Shown piece by piece: positions 1 through 10,670 of a stretch of DNA of 64,000 bases. Both the position numbers and the translations under genes were made by a program. Under the pieces are notes generated by a model. The model saw nothing but the letters and a program-made list of their open reading frames with translations, was not told where the DNA came from and made no database searches. Position 1 is the first letter of the stretch. The number at the start of each line of letters is the position of its first letter. The stretch is from Bog-532 sp963830385 (GTDB taxonomy: Bacteria; Actinomycetota; Actinomycetes; Streptosporangiales; Streptosporangiaceae), in assembly GCA_963830385.1 (NCBI GenBank), contig CAWHMD010000004.1, positions 1-64,000 on the forward strand, written 5' to 3'.

Positions 1-716
1 GCGCTGAAATCGAGTTCCCGGCTGATCACCGGGGCGGCGACCGGCGTCGAGCGCGGCGGCGGAGCGTAGGCGTGGGCACGCAGGAGCGCCAGCGCATCGT
101 CTGGGCCGACAGCGAGCTGGGCGATGACCATCCCGGTGGCCTGGTGCACCCGGGCCCGGCTGGACCACGGGCCGACGCCGGCCTCCGCGCGGGAGCCCGG
201 GTCACTCAGCAGCACCACGCCGAGCGCGTCGGCCAGGAACTGGACCTCAGCCAGCTCATAATGCAGCGGGCGCGGCTCCGACTGGTAGAGGGTGAGTACC
301 CCCAGGGGCTGGCCGTCCGGCTGGATCGGGAACGAATACAGGGCGGCCTGGCTGACGGCGGCCTGGGCAGCCTGGGTAAACACCGGCCAGCGCCGGGCGG
401 CCGGACCGCCCAGGGAGGTGGCGACCATCCGGCCCGTGCGGTAGGCATCCGGCCCGGGTCCCTGGCCCAGGACATCCTGCAGGTCCTCCAGCCGGGCCGC
501 GGTCTCATCGGTGACACACAGCGTGACCCGCTCGGTCCGGGTGTAGGCCAGCGTGATCGCCCCGCCGTCCGCGCCGGCCAGTCGCACGCACGCCAGGCAA
601 AGCCGCAACGGCAGTGGCTCCACCGAGGCGCTGCCTGCGATCATCTGCGCCCACTGGGCCAGGACGGCGGTTTTCTCTCTCAACAGCGGCTCGATTCCGG
701 AGTGTCCACTCAGCAT
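1..716 (-). CDS. GAF-ANTAR transcription antitermination regulator (partial, runs off left edge)
   Basis: The reverse strand reads open from ATG at 716 to the window edge (238 codons, no stop), so the C-terminus is missing. The protein begins MLSGHSGIEPLLREKT. A GAF-like sensor domain covers about residues 20–170, and an ANTAR helix bundle begins near residue 195 with VHQATGMVIAQLAV and ALLRAHAYA, typical of RNA-binding antiterminators. The family couples a small-molecule or signal-sensing GAF domain to antitermination at paired RNA hairpins; the ligand is unknown. It is divergent from a second GAF-ANTAR gene at 872, so the two share a 155-bp intergenic control region. Identification as GAF-ANTAR is firm; the role is inferred. 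Confidence 0.8.
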   Translation of the reverse strand, partial: MLSGHSGIEPLLREKTAVLAQWAQMIAGSASVEPLPLRLCLACVRLAGADGGAITLAYTRTERVTLCVTDETAARLEDLQDVLGQGPGPDAYRTGRMVATSLGGPAARRWPVFTQAAQAAVSQAALYSFPIQPDGQPLGVLTLYQSEPRPLHYELAEVQFLADALGVVLLSDPGSRAEAGVGPWSSRARVHQATGMVIAQLAVGPDDALALLRAHAYAPPPRSTPVAAPVISRELDFS

Positions 717-871
717 AGCCAGCCCGTGACTGAGTTTTTTGCTTGCCGGTGGTCACCGGGTTTTACAACCACTCGATTGCGGCAGACCAGCGGCCAACCG
801 TCGCAGCTACTGATGGTGATGGCTCGGGCGCGCGAGGCAACCCAGGACAGTGGTAGGCCGGGCAGGAATTG

Positions 872-1582
872 GTGCACCGGGTGGACGAGATCACCGGTGC
901 CCTCGCCGGGCTGGCTGCGGTACTGAACGAAGAGATAGACCCCGGCCGGGTACTGCAGTCCGTCGTCGACCAGGCGGTTCACGTGATCCCGAACACCGAC
1001 ATGGCCAGCATCAGTGTGCTCCGTGGTGGCAGCACGCAGCCGCAGACCGTGGCCAGCAGCAGCGACCGGGTACGGAATATTGATACGCGGCAGTACGCTG
1101 CCGGGGACGGCCCGTGCCTGGAAGCGGCCCGCACCGGGCGGGTTGTGCGCGTAGACATGGATCTGGCCCGGCAGCGCTGGCCGCAGTTCGCTCTCAGCGC
1201 CCAACGAGCAGGGGTGACGAGCTACCTGTCGGCTCCGCTGAGCGTGGATGACCAGTACGCCGGGTCGCTGAACCTGTACGGCGAGCAGGCCGACAGCTTC
1301 AGCCATCTCGATGAGGTACTGCTGCGGCTCTACACGACGGCCGCCACCGAAGCCATCGCCAATGCTCGCCGGTATGCGCGGGCACGCACAGAGGCGGAGA
1401 ACCTGCGCGCAGCACTGAAATCCTGTGCGGTTATCGATCAAGCCATTGGCGTACTGATGCGGCGCGGGGTCGGCGCGCAGCAGGCGTTCGATGAGCTGTC
1501 ACGCATGTCGCAGAACACCAATACCAAACTGCGTGAGGTCGCCGGTCAGGTTGTCGACGGCGCCCGCCGCCGGGCGCCGTAG
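872..1582 (+). CDS. GAF-ANTAR domain regulator
   Basis: About 236 residues. A GAF domain spans roughly residues 5–155 (AGDGPCLEAARTGRVVRV and YLSAPLSVDDQYAGSLNLYG are typical GAF segments). The ANTAR domain follows at about 175–230 (AVIDQAIGVLMRRGVGAQQ, FDELSRMSQ). The family binds nascent RNA and prevents termination in response to the sensor domain. The start is uncertain: TTG 869, GTG 872 and GTG 881 are in frame after an AGGAA at 864–868, which gives GTG 872 a short spacing and GTG 881 a long one. It is followed 133 bp later by a STAS-domain gene, suggesting a stress or signalling cluster. The target transcripts are unknown. Confidence 0.8.
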   Translation: MHRVDEITGALAGLAAVLNEEIDPGRVLQSVVDQAVHVIPNTDMASISVLRGGSTQPQTVASSSDRVRNIDTRQYAAGDGPCLEAARTGRVVRVDMDLARQRWPQFALSAQRAGVTSYLSAPLSVDDQYAGSLNLYGEQADSFSHLDEVLLRLYTTAATEAIANARRYARARTEAENLRAALKSCAVIDQAIGVLMRRGVGAQQAFDELSRMSQNTNTKLREVAGQVVDGARRRAP

Positions 1583-1715
1583 CCCACTCTGTGGACGTCC
1601 GGGCAGGAAAGATATCCGATGCCAGGCCCTAGAGGCCCTGTCTGGTTGCGGTATCATCGGAATGGTACGGGTCCGACAGCGTGGCCACCGCTCACATGTC
1701 ATGTGAGAGGAACGC

Positions 1716-2105
1716 GTGACTACAATCCGGGCTCGCTTTTCTTTGCCGGTCCAGTATCTGGATGGCTGTGCTGTCGCTGTTCTGCCTGCTGAAATAGATA
1801 TCAGCAATGCGGCGGCAATCGGGGACGTGCTGCGGGCGTTGCTGGACCAGGGATCCACCGGGCTGGTCGCGGACATGACTGGTACCAGCTTCTGTGACGT
1901 GGCCGGTGTTCGTGAGATCATCCGCGCTGACCGTCATGCGCAATCACTGGGAGCATGGGTCCGGATCATCGTCCCCCAGCAGCTTGTGCGCAGAATATTC
2001 ACCCTCACCGGTGCCGAAGGGCTGGTGATGCTCTACCCGGGGCTTGACGCCGTCTTGCCGCGTCTGGCCGGGTCGCCGCGCCATCCGGCGCTGCCGCGAG
2101 ATTGA
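1716..2105 (+). CDS. STAS-domain anti-anti-sigma factor
   Basis: 129 residues, GTG start with a strong GAGAGGAA Shine-Dalgarno about 5 bases upstream. The sequence has the STAS fold pattern: a first strand CAVAVLPAEIDISNAAAIGD, then LVADMTGTSFCDVAGVREII, in which the serine before F is at the position phosphorylated in SpoIIAA/RsbV proteins, and a C-terminal VRRIFTLTGAEGLV segment. Family members release an alternative sigma factor by binding its anti-sigma kinase when dephosphorylated. No anti-sigma kinase or cognate sigma is adjacent, so the partner is unknown. The gene is close to the GAF-ANTAR gene but has its own ribosome-binding site. Confidence 0.85.
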   Translation: MTTIRARFSLPVQYLDGCAVAVLPAEIDISNAAAIGDVLRALLDQGSTGLVADMTGTSFCDVAGVREIIRADRHAQSLGAWVRIIVPQQLVRRIFTLTGAEGLVMLYPGLDAVLPRLAGSPRHPALPRD

Positions 2106-2301
2106 TGGACCATGACCTTTGGCAGCGGCCACCGATCACCTTTTCCGGTCGTCCCCAGCGGGACGATCCGCGGCGCGAGGACGCAGGTGAACCAGTCACC
2201 GGCCGATGGCAGGAAAGGGCAGCCTGCCGGGCACCTGGCATGGACCCAAAGCTCTTCTTTCCCTGAACTGCGCCAAGGCTTGCCTGCGGGACAGGAATGT
2301 C

Positions 2302-2769
2302 ATGCATGGGGAAGGAATTGCCGCCACCGCGTGGGTCGCCCTACGCCGCGACGCCCGTTACTTCCTGGTCGCCAGCACCCTGCCCGAATTGGAAACGCTC
2401 ATCACGACCGACCATCGCGACAATCCCGTCTCGCGTGACTATGACCCCCCGGGCGCCGGCGACTACCTGGAGTATCCCGGCGTGCTGTTCCTGCCTGGCG
2501 AGGACAGCGATCATCCTGACGACGATCAGGGACTGGATGCGGAAACACTCATCACTGTCGGCGAACTGCGCCGGGCCTTCCCGGCCTGGGCCATCATCTA
2601 CTCCACCGAGCTGCACGCTTGGATTGGCACGACCCGCGCGAAAACTATCAGCCAGAACTCTGCCGTCTCGCTGGCCATCGCCCTGACCCTGATCGAACGC
2701 CGCGAGCGGCAACTTACATTCGGCGCCGACCGGGGCAGCCTGCCCAGAGACGGCGGAACCTCGGTCTAG
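2302..2769 (+). CDS. hypothetical protein
   Basis: I do not recognise this family. The frame is open from 2206, but ATG 2302 is the best start because it has AGGAA six bases upstream; this gives 155 residues (MHGEGIAATAWVAL...). The middle is acidic (EDSDHPDDDQGLDAE). The C-terminal half has a mixed strand/helix pattern (AFPAWAIIYSTELHAWIG, then a helix VSLAIALTLIERRERQ). No signal peptide or membrane segment is seen. The reading frame has actinobacterial third-position GC and ends just before tRNA-Ile on the other strand. Function unknown. Confidence 0.5.
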   Translation: MHGEGIAATAWVALRRDARYFLVASTLPELETLITTDHRDNPVSRDYDPPGAGDYLEYPGVLFLPGEDSDHPDDDQGLDAETLITVGELRRAFPAWAIIYSTELHAWIGTTRAKTISQNSAVSLAIALTLIERRERQLTFGADRGSLPRDGGTSV

Positions 2770-2774
2770 CTGAC

Positions 2775-2851
2775 TGGTGGGGCTACCTGGACTTGAACCA
2801 GGGACCTCTTCCTTATCAGGGAAGCGCTCTAACCGACTGAGCTATAGCCCC
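2775..2851 (-). tRNA. tRNA-Ile (GAT anticodon), CCA encoded
   Basis: Read on the reverse strand the sequence starts GGGGCTATAGCTCAG and folds as a full cloverleaf: acceptor stem GGGGCTA/TAGCCCC, D-loop GTCGGTTAGAGC, anticodon stem-loop CTTCCCTGATAAGGAAG with anticodon GAT, and T-arm with GGTTCAAGTCC. Discriminator A and a templated CCA are present (2775–2778). A tRNA-Ile just downstream of the gyrA/DUF3566 pair is usual in actinobacterial origins. The tRNA-Ala that often accompanies it is not in this window. Confidence 0.97.
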
Positions 2852-2953
2852 AGATTGTGCCCGCCGAACGAGCACGACCGGGAAAGGCTACCGCATCTTG
2901 CGGGCTACTGCGCAATCAACAACTTCCGGCAGGCCCGGGGCGCGGTGACCACG

Positions 2954-4003
2954 TTATTCGGTCTCCCGGAGGGTCACCTCGACGCCGCCGATGAGGTGCG
3001 AGGTGAGGTTGTAGATCAGCGACCCGACGGTGGCGAACGCGGTGATGAGGAACACGTTCAGCACGCCGAGCAGGGCCGTGTAGCTGAGGATGGTGGAGGC
3101 CGACAGCCAGTGCGAGATGTTGATCCCGCTCGCCCCCTGGCCGGAGGTCACGCTGCTCAGCGAGTTCTCGATGGCGTCGAAGACGCCCAGGCCGGCCAGG
3201 GTGGCGTAGAGCAGCGCCACCGCCGCGAACAAGATGACGAAGCAGGCCAGCGAGATCATGAAGCTGAACTTCATGACCGACCAGGGCTCGAAGCGGGACA
3301 CCATCAGGTGGGCCTGGCGCGCGGAGGGGCCGCCCTTGTCCTTCTTGCTGCCCTTGGCGGGCTTGGGCACCTGCTGTGGCCGCGGCACCCGCGCCGTCGC
3401 CGCCTGCCAGGCCGACGGGCGGTCGACCCGGGTGGTCTCGGCCTCCGATGGCGCCGACGGGGCCGACGGCGCGGCCGGGCCGGCCGACGGCGCCGGGCCA
3501 GCCGATCCCACGGAGCCAGCCGATCCCAGGGAGCCGGACGAGCCCGAAGCCCCGGCCGCGGCGGCCGCCGGCCCAGATGATGCGGCCGGCCGCTCCTCGG
3601 TCCGCGCGGCGCTCACCTGCGACGGGTAGGGGGAATGGTCGCGCTGGGTGGGCGCGGAGCCGTAGATGCTCTCGGCCGGGGAGGCACCGAACGTCTGGCT
3701 GGCCACCGACGAGGACGGGAAGTCGTGGGCAGCGTTTCGTTCGGAGCCGGGCGGCCCGTAACCGTCGTCGACGGTGTAGGCGCTGTCGGCCGGATAGGCG
3801 GCGTTGGCCGAAGCCGGACCCCGATCGCGGCCGGCCCGCTTGGGCCGATCCCAGATCGACCCCCGATCGCCACCGGTTGTCCCGTTGGTGACCGTGGTCT
3901 CCTCCGCGGCCCGGTCCGTGCCCGGCTCCTTGTCGCCGGGCGGCCCGGTATCTTCCGCGGCTACCCCCGGTTGCCGCGCCGTCTCGTCCGTGCGTTGCTC
4001 CAC
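2954..4003 (-). CDS. DUF3566 membrane protein downstream of gyrA
   Basis: 349 residues. The first ~220 are low-complexity, rich in Ser, Gly, Pro, Ala and charged residues. The last ~125 form the DUF3566 domain (RQAHLMVSRFEPWSVMKFSF, two hydrophobic helices LACFVILFAAVALLYATLAG and YTALLGVLNVFLITAFATVG, and the ending LIGGVEVTLRE). This gene conventionally follows gyrA in actinobacteria; its molecular role is not established. It is co-directional with gyrA and starts 125 bp after its stop. Between them lies no other gene. The unusually long disordered N-terminus is the only odd feature. Confidence 0.9.
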   Translation of the reverse strand: MEQRTDETARQPGVAAEDTGPPGDKEPGTDRAAEETTVTNGTTGGDRGSIWDRPKRAGRDRGPASANAAYPADSAYTVDDGYGPPGSERNAAHDFPSSSVASQTFGASPAESIYGSAPTQRDHSPYPSQVSAARTEERPAASSGPAAAAAGASGSSGSLGSAGSVGSAGPAPSAGPAAPSAPSAPSEAETTRVDRPSAWQAATARVPRPQQVPKPAKGSKKDKGGPSARQAHLMVSRFEPWSVMKFSFMISLACFVILFAAVALLYATLAGLGVFDAIENSLSSVTSGQGASGINISHWLSASTILSYTALLGVLNVFLITAFATVGSLIYNLTSHLIGGVEVTLRETE

Positions 4004-4128
4004 GCCGTCCTCCTCGGCTGCAGTCCCTCGGGTGAGGCTACCTTGCTCGGGTACGGCCTACCCAGGATCACCGTGCCGCACCCCGAACAACAGTCGCTCC
4101 CGGTAACTGCAATCCCTTGCTTACCGTG

Positions 4129-6687
4129 TCACTCCCCGGCGGCCCCGTCGCCGTTGTCCTCTGGGGACTCGGCGGCAACACCGTCAGGCTGGTCATCGTC
4201 GGCCGCATCGAGCGACTCGGCGTTGCGCGCGAGCCCGACCACGCTGTCCCCAGACGCGAGGTTCATCAGCCGGACGCCCATGGTCTGCCGGCCAGATCGC
4301 TTGACCTCGCCAGCTCGCGTCCTGATGACACCGCCGACCGAGGTGATGGCAAAGATCTCGTCGTCCGGGTGCACCATCAGGGCGCCCACGAGCCGCCCAC
4401 GCGCTTCGACAATCCTGGCTGTGACGACTCCCATGCCGCCACGGCCCTTCACAGGATACTGATCAGAAGGTGTCCGTTTTGCGTAACCGCCTTCTGTGGC
4501 CACCAGAACATCCTCATCGTCCCGGGCCACGTACATGTCGAGCAGTTCGTCACCATCGGCGAAACGCATCCCGATGACGCCCGACGTCGCCCGGCCCATC
4601 GGCCGCAGCGACTCGTCGCTGGCGTGGAACCGCAGCGCCTGGGCCTTGGCGCTGATCAGGATCAGGTCTTCTTCCGGGGCGACCAGGCGGGCCGCGATGA
4701 CCTCGTCGTCCTCACGCAGGTTGATGGCGATGATGCCACCGGAGCGCGGGGAGTCGAAGTCGGCCAGCCGGGACTTCTTGACCAGACCGCTCTTGGTCGC
4801 CAGGACCAGGTAGGGCGCGACCTCGTAGTCACGCAGCGCCAGCACCTCGGCGATGTGCTCGTCGGGCTGGAACGCCAGCAGGTTGGCCACGTGCTGGCCG
4901 CGGGCGTCCCGCGCCGCCTCCGGGAACTGGTAGGCCTTGGCCCGGTACACCCGGCCCTTGTTCGTGAAGAACAGGATCCAGTGGTGCGTCGTGGTCACGA
5001 AGAAGTGGTCAACGATGTCGTCGGTGCGCAGCTGGGCGCCGCGGACTCCCTTGCCACCGCGGCGCTGGGCCCGGTACAGGTCGGTCTTGGTCCGCTTGGC
5101 GTAGCCGCCGTTGGTGATGGTGACGACGATGTCCTCTTCGGCGATCAGGTCCTCGTCGGTCACGTCGCCGTCGAAGGCCACGATCTCGGTCCGCCGCTCG
5201 TCGCCGTAGCGCTCGACGATCTCGGCCAGCTCGTCGCCGACGATCGTGCGCTGCCGCTCGGGTGAGGCCAGGATGTCCTCGTAGTCGGCGATCTTGGTCA
5301 TCAGGTCGTCGTACTCGTTCATGAGCTCCTGGCGCTCCAGGGCGGCCAGCTTGCGCAGCTGCATGTCGAGGATGGCGCGGGCCTGGATCTCGTCGATCTC
5401 CAGCATGCCCATCAGGCCCTGCTGGGCCTCGGCCGCCGACGCGCTGCCCCGGATCAGGGCGATGACCTCGTCGATCCGGTCAATGGCCTTGAGCAGCGCA
5501 CTCAGGATGTGCGCCCGCTCCTGGGCCTTGCGCAGCAGGTACTGCGTGCGCCGGATGATGACCTCGATCTGGTGCGCGACCCAGTACCGGATGAACTGGT
5601 CGAGCCGCAGCGTCCGCGGCACCTCATCGACCAGCGCCATCATGTTGGCGCCGAAGGTGTCCTGGAGCTGGGTGTGCTTGTACAGGTTGTTCAGCACAAC
5701 CTTGGGGATCGCGTCCCGCTTGAGCACGATGACCAGGCGCTGCCCGGTCCGCAGGCTGGTCTCGTCGCGGACGTCGGCGATGCCGGTGACCCGGCCGTCC
5801 TTGACCAGCTCGGCGATCTTCTGGGCCAGGTTGTCCGGGTTGACCTGGAACGGCAGCTCGGTGGCGACCAGAGTCGCGCGGCCGCGCTGGTCCTCCTCGA
5901 CCTCGACCACGGCGCGCATGGTGATCGACCCGCGGCCGGTACGGTAGGCGTCCTGGATGCCACGGCGGCCGACGATCTGCCCCCGGGTCGGGAAGTCCGG
6001 GCCCTTGACCCGTTCCATCAGCGCTTCGAGCAGGTCCTCGTCGGAACTGTCGAAGTTCTCCAGGTACCACTTGACCCCGTCGGCGACCTCGCGCAGGTTA
6101 TGCGGCGGGATCTTGGTGGCCATGCCGACGGCGATGCCTTCGGACCCGTTGACCAGCAGGTTCGGGAACCGGGCGGGCAGCACGACGGGCTCGGCCGAGC
6201 GGCCGTCGTAGTTGGGGCGGAAGTCGACGGTCTCCTTGTCGATGTCCCGCAGCATCTCCATGGCCAGCGGGGCCAGGCGGCACTCGGTGTACCGCATGGC
6301 CGCGGGCGGGTCGTTGCCCGGGGAGCCGAAGTTGCCCTGGCTGTCGATGAGCGGGTACCGCATCGACCAGTCCTGGCCCAGCCGCACCAGCGCGTCGTAG
6401 ATCGCGCTGTCGCCGTGCGGGTGGTACTGGCCCATGACGTCACCGACCACCCGGGAGCACTTGGAGTACCCGCGGTCGGGACGGTAGCCGCCGTCGTACA
6501 TCGCGTACAGCACGCGCGTGTGCACCGGCTTGAGGCCGTCCCGCACGTCCGGCAGCGCCCGGCCGACGATGACCGACATCGCGTAGTCGATGTAGCTGCG
6601 CTGCATCTCGAACTGGATGTCGACCGGCTCGGTCCGGTCGTGCTGCGGCGATGGCAGGCCGTCGGTTGTCACGTCAGTCACGTTCAA
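4129..6687 (-). CDS. gyrA: DNA gyrase subunit A
   Basis: 852 residues, full length. Gyrase A breaks and rejoins DNA and, with GyrB, introduces negative supercoils. The N-terminal breakage-reunion domain shows IDYAMSVIVGRALPDVRDGL, the quinolone-region segment HPHGDSAIYDALVRL with wild-type-like Ser and Asp, and AAMRYTECRLAPLAMEML containing the catalytic Tyr. The C-terminal half carries repeated beta-pinwheel blades (for example QRRGGKGVRGAQLRTDD as the GyrA box region). The tail is acidic. It lies 79 bp downstream of gyrB and is read in the same direction, as in most actinobacteria. Confidence 0.98.
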   Translation of the reverse strand: MNVTDVTTDGLPSPQHDRTEPVDIQFEMQRSYIDYAMSVIVGRALPDVRDGLKPVHTRVLYAMYDGGYRPDRGYSKCSRVVGDVMGQYHPHGDSAIYDALVRLGQDWSMRYPLIDSQGNFGSPGNDPPAAMRYTECRLAPLAMEMLRDIDKETVDFRPNYDGRSAEPVVLPARFPNLLVNGSEGIAVGMATKIPPHNLREVADGVKWYLENFDSSDEDLLEALMERVKGPDFPTRGQIVGRRGIQDAYRTGRGSITMRAVVEVEEDQRGRATLVATELPFQVNPDNLAQKIAELVKDGRVTGIADVRDETSLRTGQRLVIVLKRDAIPKVVLNNLYKHTQLQDTFGANMMALVDEVPRTLRLDQFIRYWVAHQIEVIIRRTQYLLRKAQERAHILSALLKAIDRIDEVIALIRGSASAAEAQQGLMGMLEIDEIQARAILDMQLRKLAALERQELMNEYDDLMTKIADYEDILASPERQRTIVGDELAEIVERYGDERRTEIVAFDGDVTDEDLIAEEDIVVTITNGGYAKRTKTDLYRAQRRGGKGVRGAQLRTDDIVDHFFVTTTHHWILFFTNKGRVYRAKAYQFPEAARDARGQHVANLLAFQPDEHIAEVLALRDYEVAPYLVLATKSGLVKKSRLADFDSPRSGGIIAINLREDDEVIAARLVAPEEDLILISAKAQALRFHASDESLRPMGRATSGVIGMRFADGDELLDMYVARDDEDVLVATEGGYAKRTPSDQYPVKGRGGMGVVTARIVEARGRLVGALMVHPDDEIFAITSVGGVIRTRAGEVKRSGRQTMGVRLMNLASGDSVVGLARNAESLDAADDDQPDGVAAESPEDNGDGAAGE

Positions 6688-6766
6688 GTCCTTGTTCTCA
6701 GCTAACGGCCGGGTCGCTCCCCGGCCGCCCGGGCGGGACCTGGGGCCCGCGGGCCCCAGCTACAGA

Positions 6767-8710
<1,944 letters not shown>

Positions 8711-8815
8711 GTGGAAACTCCATCCTGCTGAATCGCGCGCGAGACACCCCCCGCGGTGCCGTTGAGTGCGCGTACCCCCTATTCTAGCTGGGAATTCGGT
8801 ATGACACGGGCGTTC

Positions 8816-9430
8816 CTAGCCGTACGTGTCGCCGTGTCCCCGGCTACCTGGGACGCGCCACCCACCGCGCTGCCGCGGGCCGGACGGCCCGCGTACTTTG
8901 ACCCGTTTCACGGTGCCTTCGCCGAGCTCCGCATTGAGCCTGCGGATCAGCATTGACGCGAGCAGCCGGACCTGAGTGGCCCACGCTGTCGAGTCCGCCG
9001 CGATCACCAGCTCGCCCCCGGCGAAGCCGTCCGGGCGGGTGTGGGCAGCAAGGTCGGACCCGACTATTTCCTGCCAATTACTAAACACCGAACCCACGGC
9101 TGCTTGTTCCTTCCAGCCATGGTCTGACAGCAGTCCGCCAATCGCCGCCCCGAGCGGTTGCGGGTCATCCCGCCGGATCCGCCGGCCGGACCCTGAACCT
9201 CCTGCTTCGGACCCTTTTTCATTCGAAAATGTAGACCCGCCCAGGCGGTCCTGTTCGAGCGCGGCTGACCGGCCCGCCGACGGCCAGTCTCCCCTCGCCC
9301 GCGCGTCCCCGATCGCGTCCGCCAGCGCCGCAGCCGCCCGCCGCCGCCGCTCGGCCGCGGGAACGCCGGCCGGGTCGGCCCCACTGCTGCCACCGGTCCC
9401 AGCCGCACCCCGGGGGCCGTCAGTCTTCAC
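8816..9430 (-). CDS. dciA: DUF721 / DciA-like replication protein
   Basis: 204 residues. The GTG start at 9430 overlaps the recF stop by 11 bp (GTGAAGACTGA), implying translational coupling. The conserved DUF721 part is at about residues 95–190 (GGLLSDHGWKEQAAVGSVFSNWQEIVG, HTRPDGFAGGELVIAADSTAW, LLASMLIRRLNAELG, VKRVKVRGP). The first ~90 residues are low-complexity. DciA-family proteins help load or stimulate the DnaB replicative helicase in bacteria lacking DnaC/DnaI. Position between recF and gyrB is standard for actinobacteria. DciA activity is inferred from family membership. Confidence 0.85.
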   Translation of the reverse strand: MKTDGPRGAAGTGGSSGADPAGVPAAERRRRAAAALADAIGDARARGDWPSAGRSAALEQDRLGGSTFSNEKGSEAGGSGSGRRIRRDDPQPLGAAIGGLLSDHGWKEQAAVGSVFSNWQEIVGSDLAAHTRPDGFAGGELVIAADSTAWATQVRLLASMLIRRLNAELGEGTVKRVKVRGPSGPRQRGGWRVPGSRGHGDTYG

Positions 9431-10634
9431 GGGTGATCGTCCCGTCGCCGACGGTGTAGCGGGTGCCGGTCAGCGTGGCTGGCACGTCGGCGGGCACCGC
9501 CGCGGTCACGATGACCTGCTCGGCGTCGGCCACCAGGGTGGCCAGCCGGTTGCGGCGGCCCGCGTCCAGCTCGGCGAACACGTCGTCGAGGATCAGCACC
9601 GGGTCCTCGCCGTCCGCGCGCAGCAGCTCGTAGGAGGCCAGCCGGAGCGCCAGCGCCAGCGACCAGGACTCCCCGTGGCTGGCGTAGCCGCGTGCGGGCA
9701 GGTCGCCGACCCGCAGCTCGAGCTCGTCCCGGTGCGGCCCGACCAGGCACACGCCGCGCTCCAGCTCCTGGGGCCGGGCCTGCAGGAGCGCCTCCCGCAT
9801 GGCGGCCTCCAGGTCAGCCGGCTTCTGCTCGGCCTCCGGTTCAGAATCGGGCCCATCCGCACCCGGCAGCGGGAACGACGGCCGGTAGCTGATTTCGGCC
9901 GGCCCCTGGTCACCGGACACCGCGGCGTAGGCGGCCGCCACGTGCGGGCGCAGCGACCGGACCAGTGTCAGCCGGGCCGCCAGCAGCTCCGCGCCCGCGC
10001 GGGCCAGCTGCTCGTCCCAGGCGTCCAGGGTCGCGCCCATCGCCGACGAGGCCGAGCCCCCGCGGGCGGGCGCCTCGTCGTCCTCGGCCGGGGCCGGGCG
10101 GCCCGCGCGCCCCCGGCCCATCCGCGGCCCGGCCGACTTCAGCAGCGCGGTCCGCTGGCGCACGACCCGCTCGTAGTCCGACCGGACCCCGGCGAACCGC
10201 GGCGCCGTGGCCACCAGCAGGTCGTCGAGGAACCGCCGCCGTTCACCCGGGTCGCCCTTGACCAGCGCCAGGTCCTCGGGGGCGAACAGCACCGTGCGGA
10301 GGATTCCGAGGACCTCACGGGGCCGGCTGACCGGCGCCCGGTTCAGCCGGACCCGGTTGGCGCGGCCCGGATTGACCTCGATCTCGATCAGCGCGTTGCC
10401 GCGGAACGAGGTGATCGCGGCCCGGATGATGGCCCGCTCGGCCCCCTGCCGGACCAGCGGGGTGTCGGTCGCGACCCGGTGGCTGCCGAGCGTGGCCACG
10501 TAGCCGATGGCCTCGGCCAGGTTGGTCTTGCCCTCACCGTTCGGCCCGCTCAGCGTGGTCACACCCGGGCCGAGGGTCAGGTCGGCCGCGGTGTAGGACC
10601 GGAAGTCGATGAGCGCGAGCCGGGTCAGGTGCAC
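9420..10634 (-). CDS. recF: DNA replication and repair protein RecF
   Basis: 404 residues. RecF is an SMC-like ATPase that helps load RecA at gaps. Walker A is GPNGEGKTNLAEA at about residues 30–42, the signature-like SHGESWSLALALRLASYELL is near the C-terminus, and Walker B PVLILDDVFAELD follows. A Gly/Arg/Ala-rich insertion near residues 165–195 (RMGRGRAGRPAPAEDDEA) is longer than in enteric RecF. It is translationally coupled to dciA downstream and lies 36 bp below dnaN. Confidence 0.97.
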   Translation of the reverse strand: MHLTRLALIDFRSYTAADLTLGPGVTTLSGPNGEGKTNLAEAIGYVATLGSHRVATDTPLVRQGAERAIIRAAITSFRGNALIEIEVNPGRANRVRLNRAPVSRPREVLGILRTVLFAPEDLALVKGDPGERRRFLDDLLVATAPRFAGVRSDYERVVRQRTALLKSAGPRMGRGRAGRPAPAEDDEAPARGGSASSAMGATLDAWDEQLARAGAELLAARLTLVRSLRPHVAAAYAAVSGDQGPAEISYRPSFPLPGADGPDSEPEAEQKPADLEAAMREALLQARPQELERGVCLVGPHRDELELRVGDLPARGYASHGESWSLALALRLASYELLRADGEDPVLILDDVFAELDAGRRNRLATLVADAEQVIVTAAVPADVPATLTGTRYTVGDGTITRED

Positions 10635-10670
10635 GGCTTTAGAGGGTACTGGCGGCTGTCATCCTCAACG

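Noticed and set aside
72..926. 284-codon forward open frame
   Set aside because: It is antisense to the partial GAF-ANTAR gene whose reverse frame matches known domains; the forward translation is Gly/Arg/Gln-rich with no family features.
974..986. GTTCACGTGAT as a fourth parS
   Set aside because: Only a partial match to the palindrome, inside the GAF-ANTAR coding sequence.
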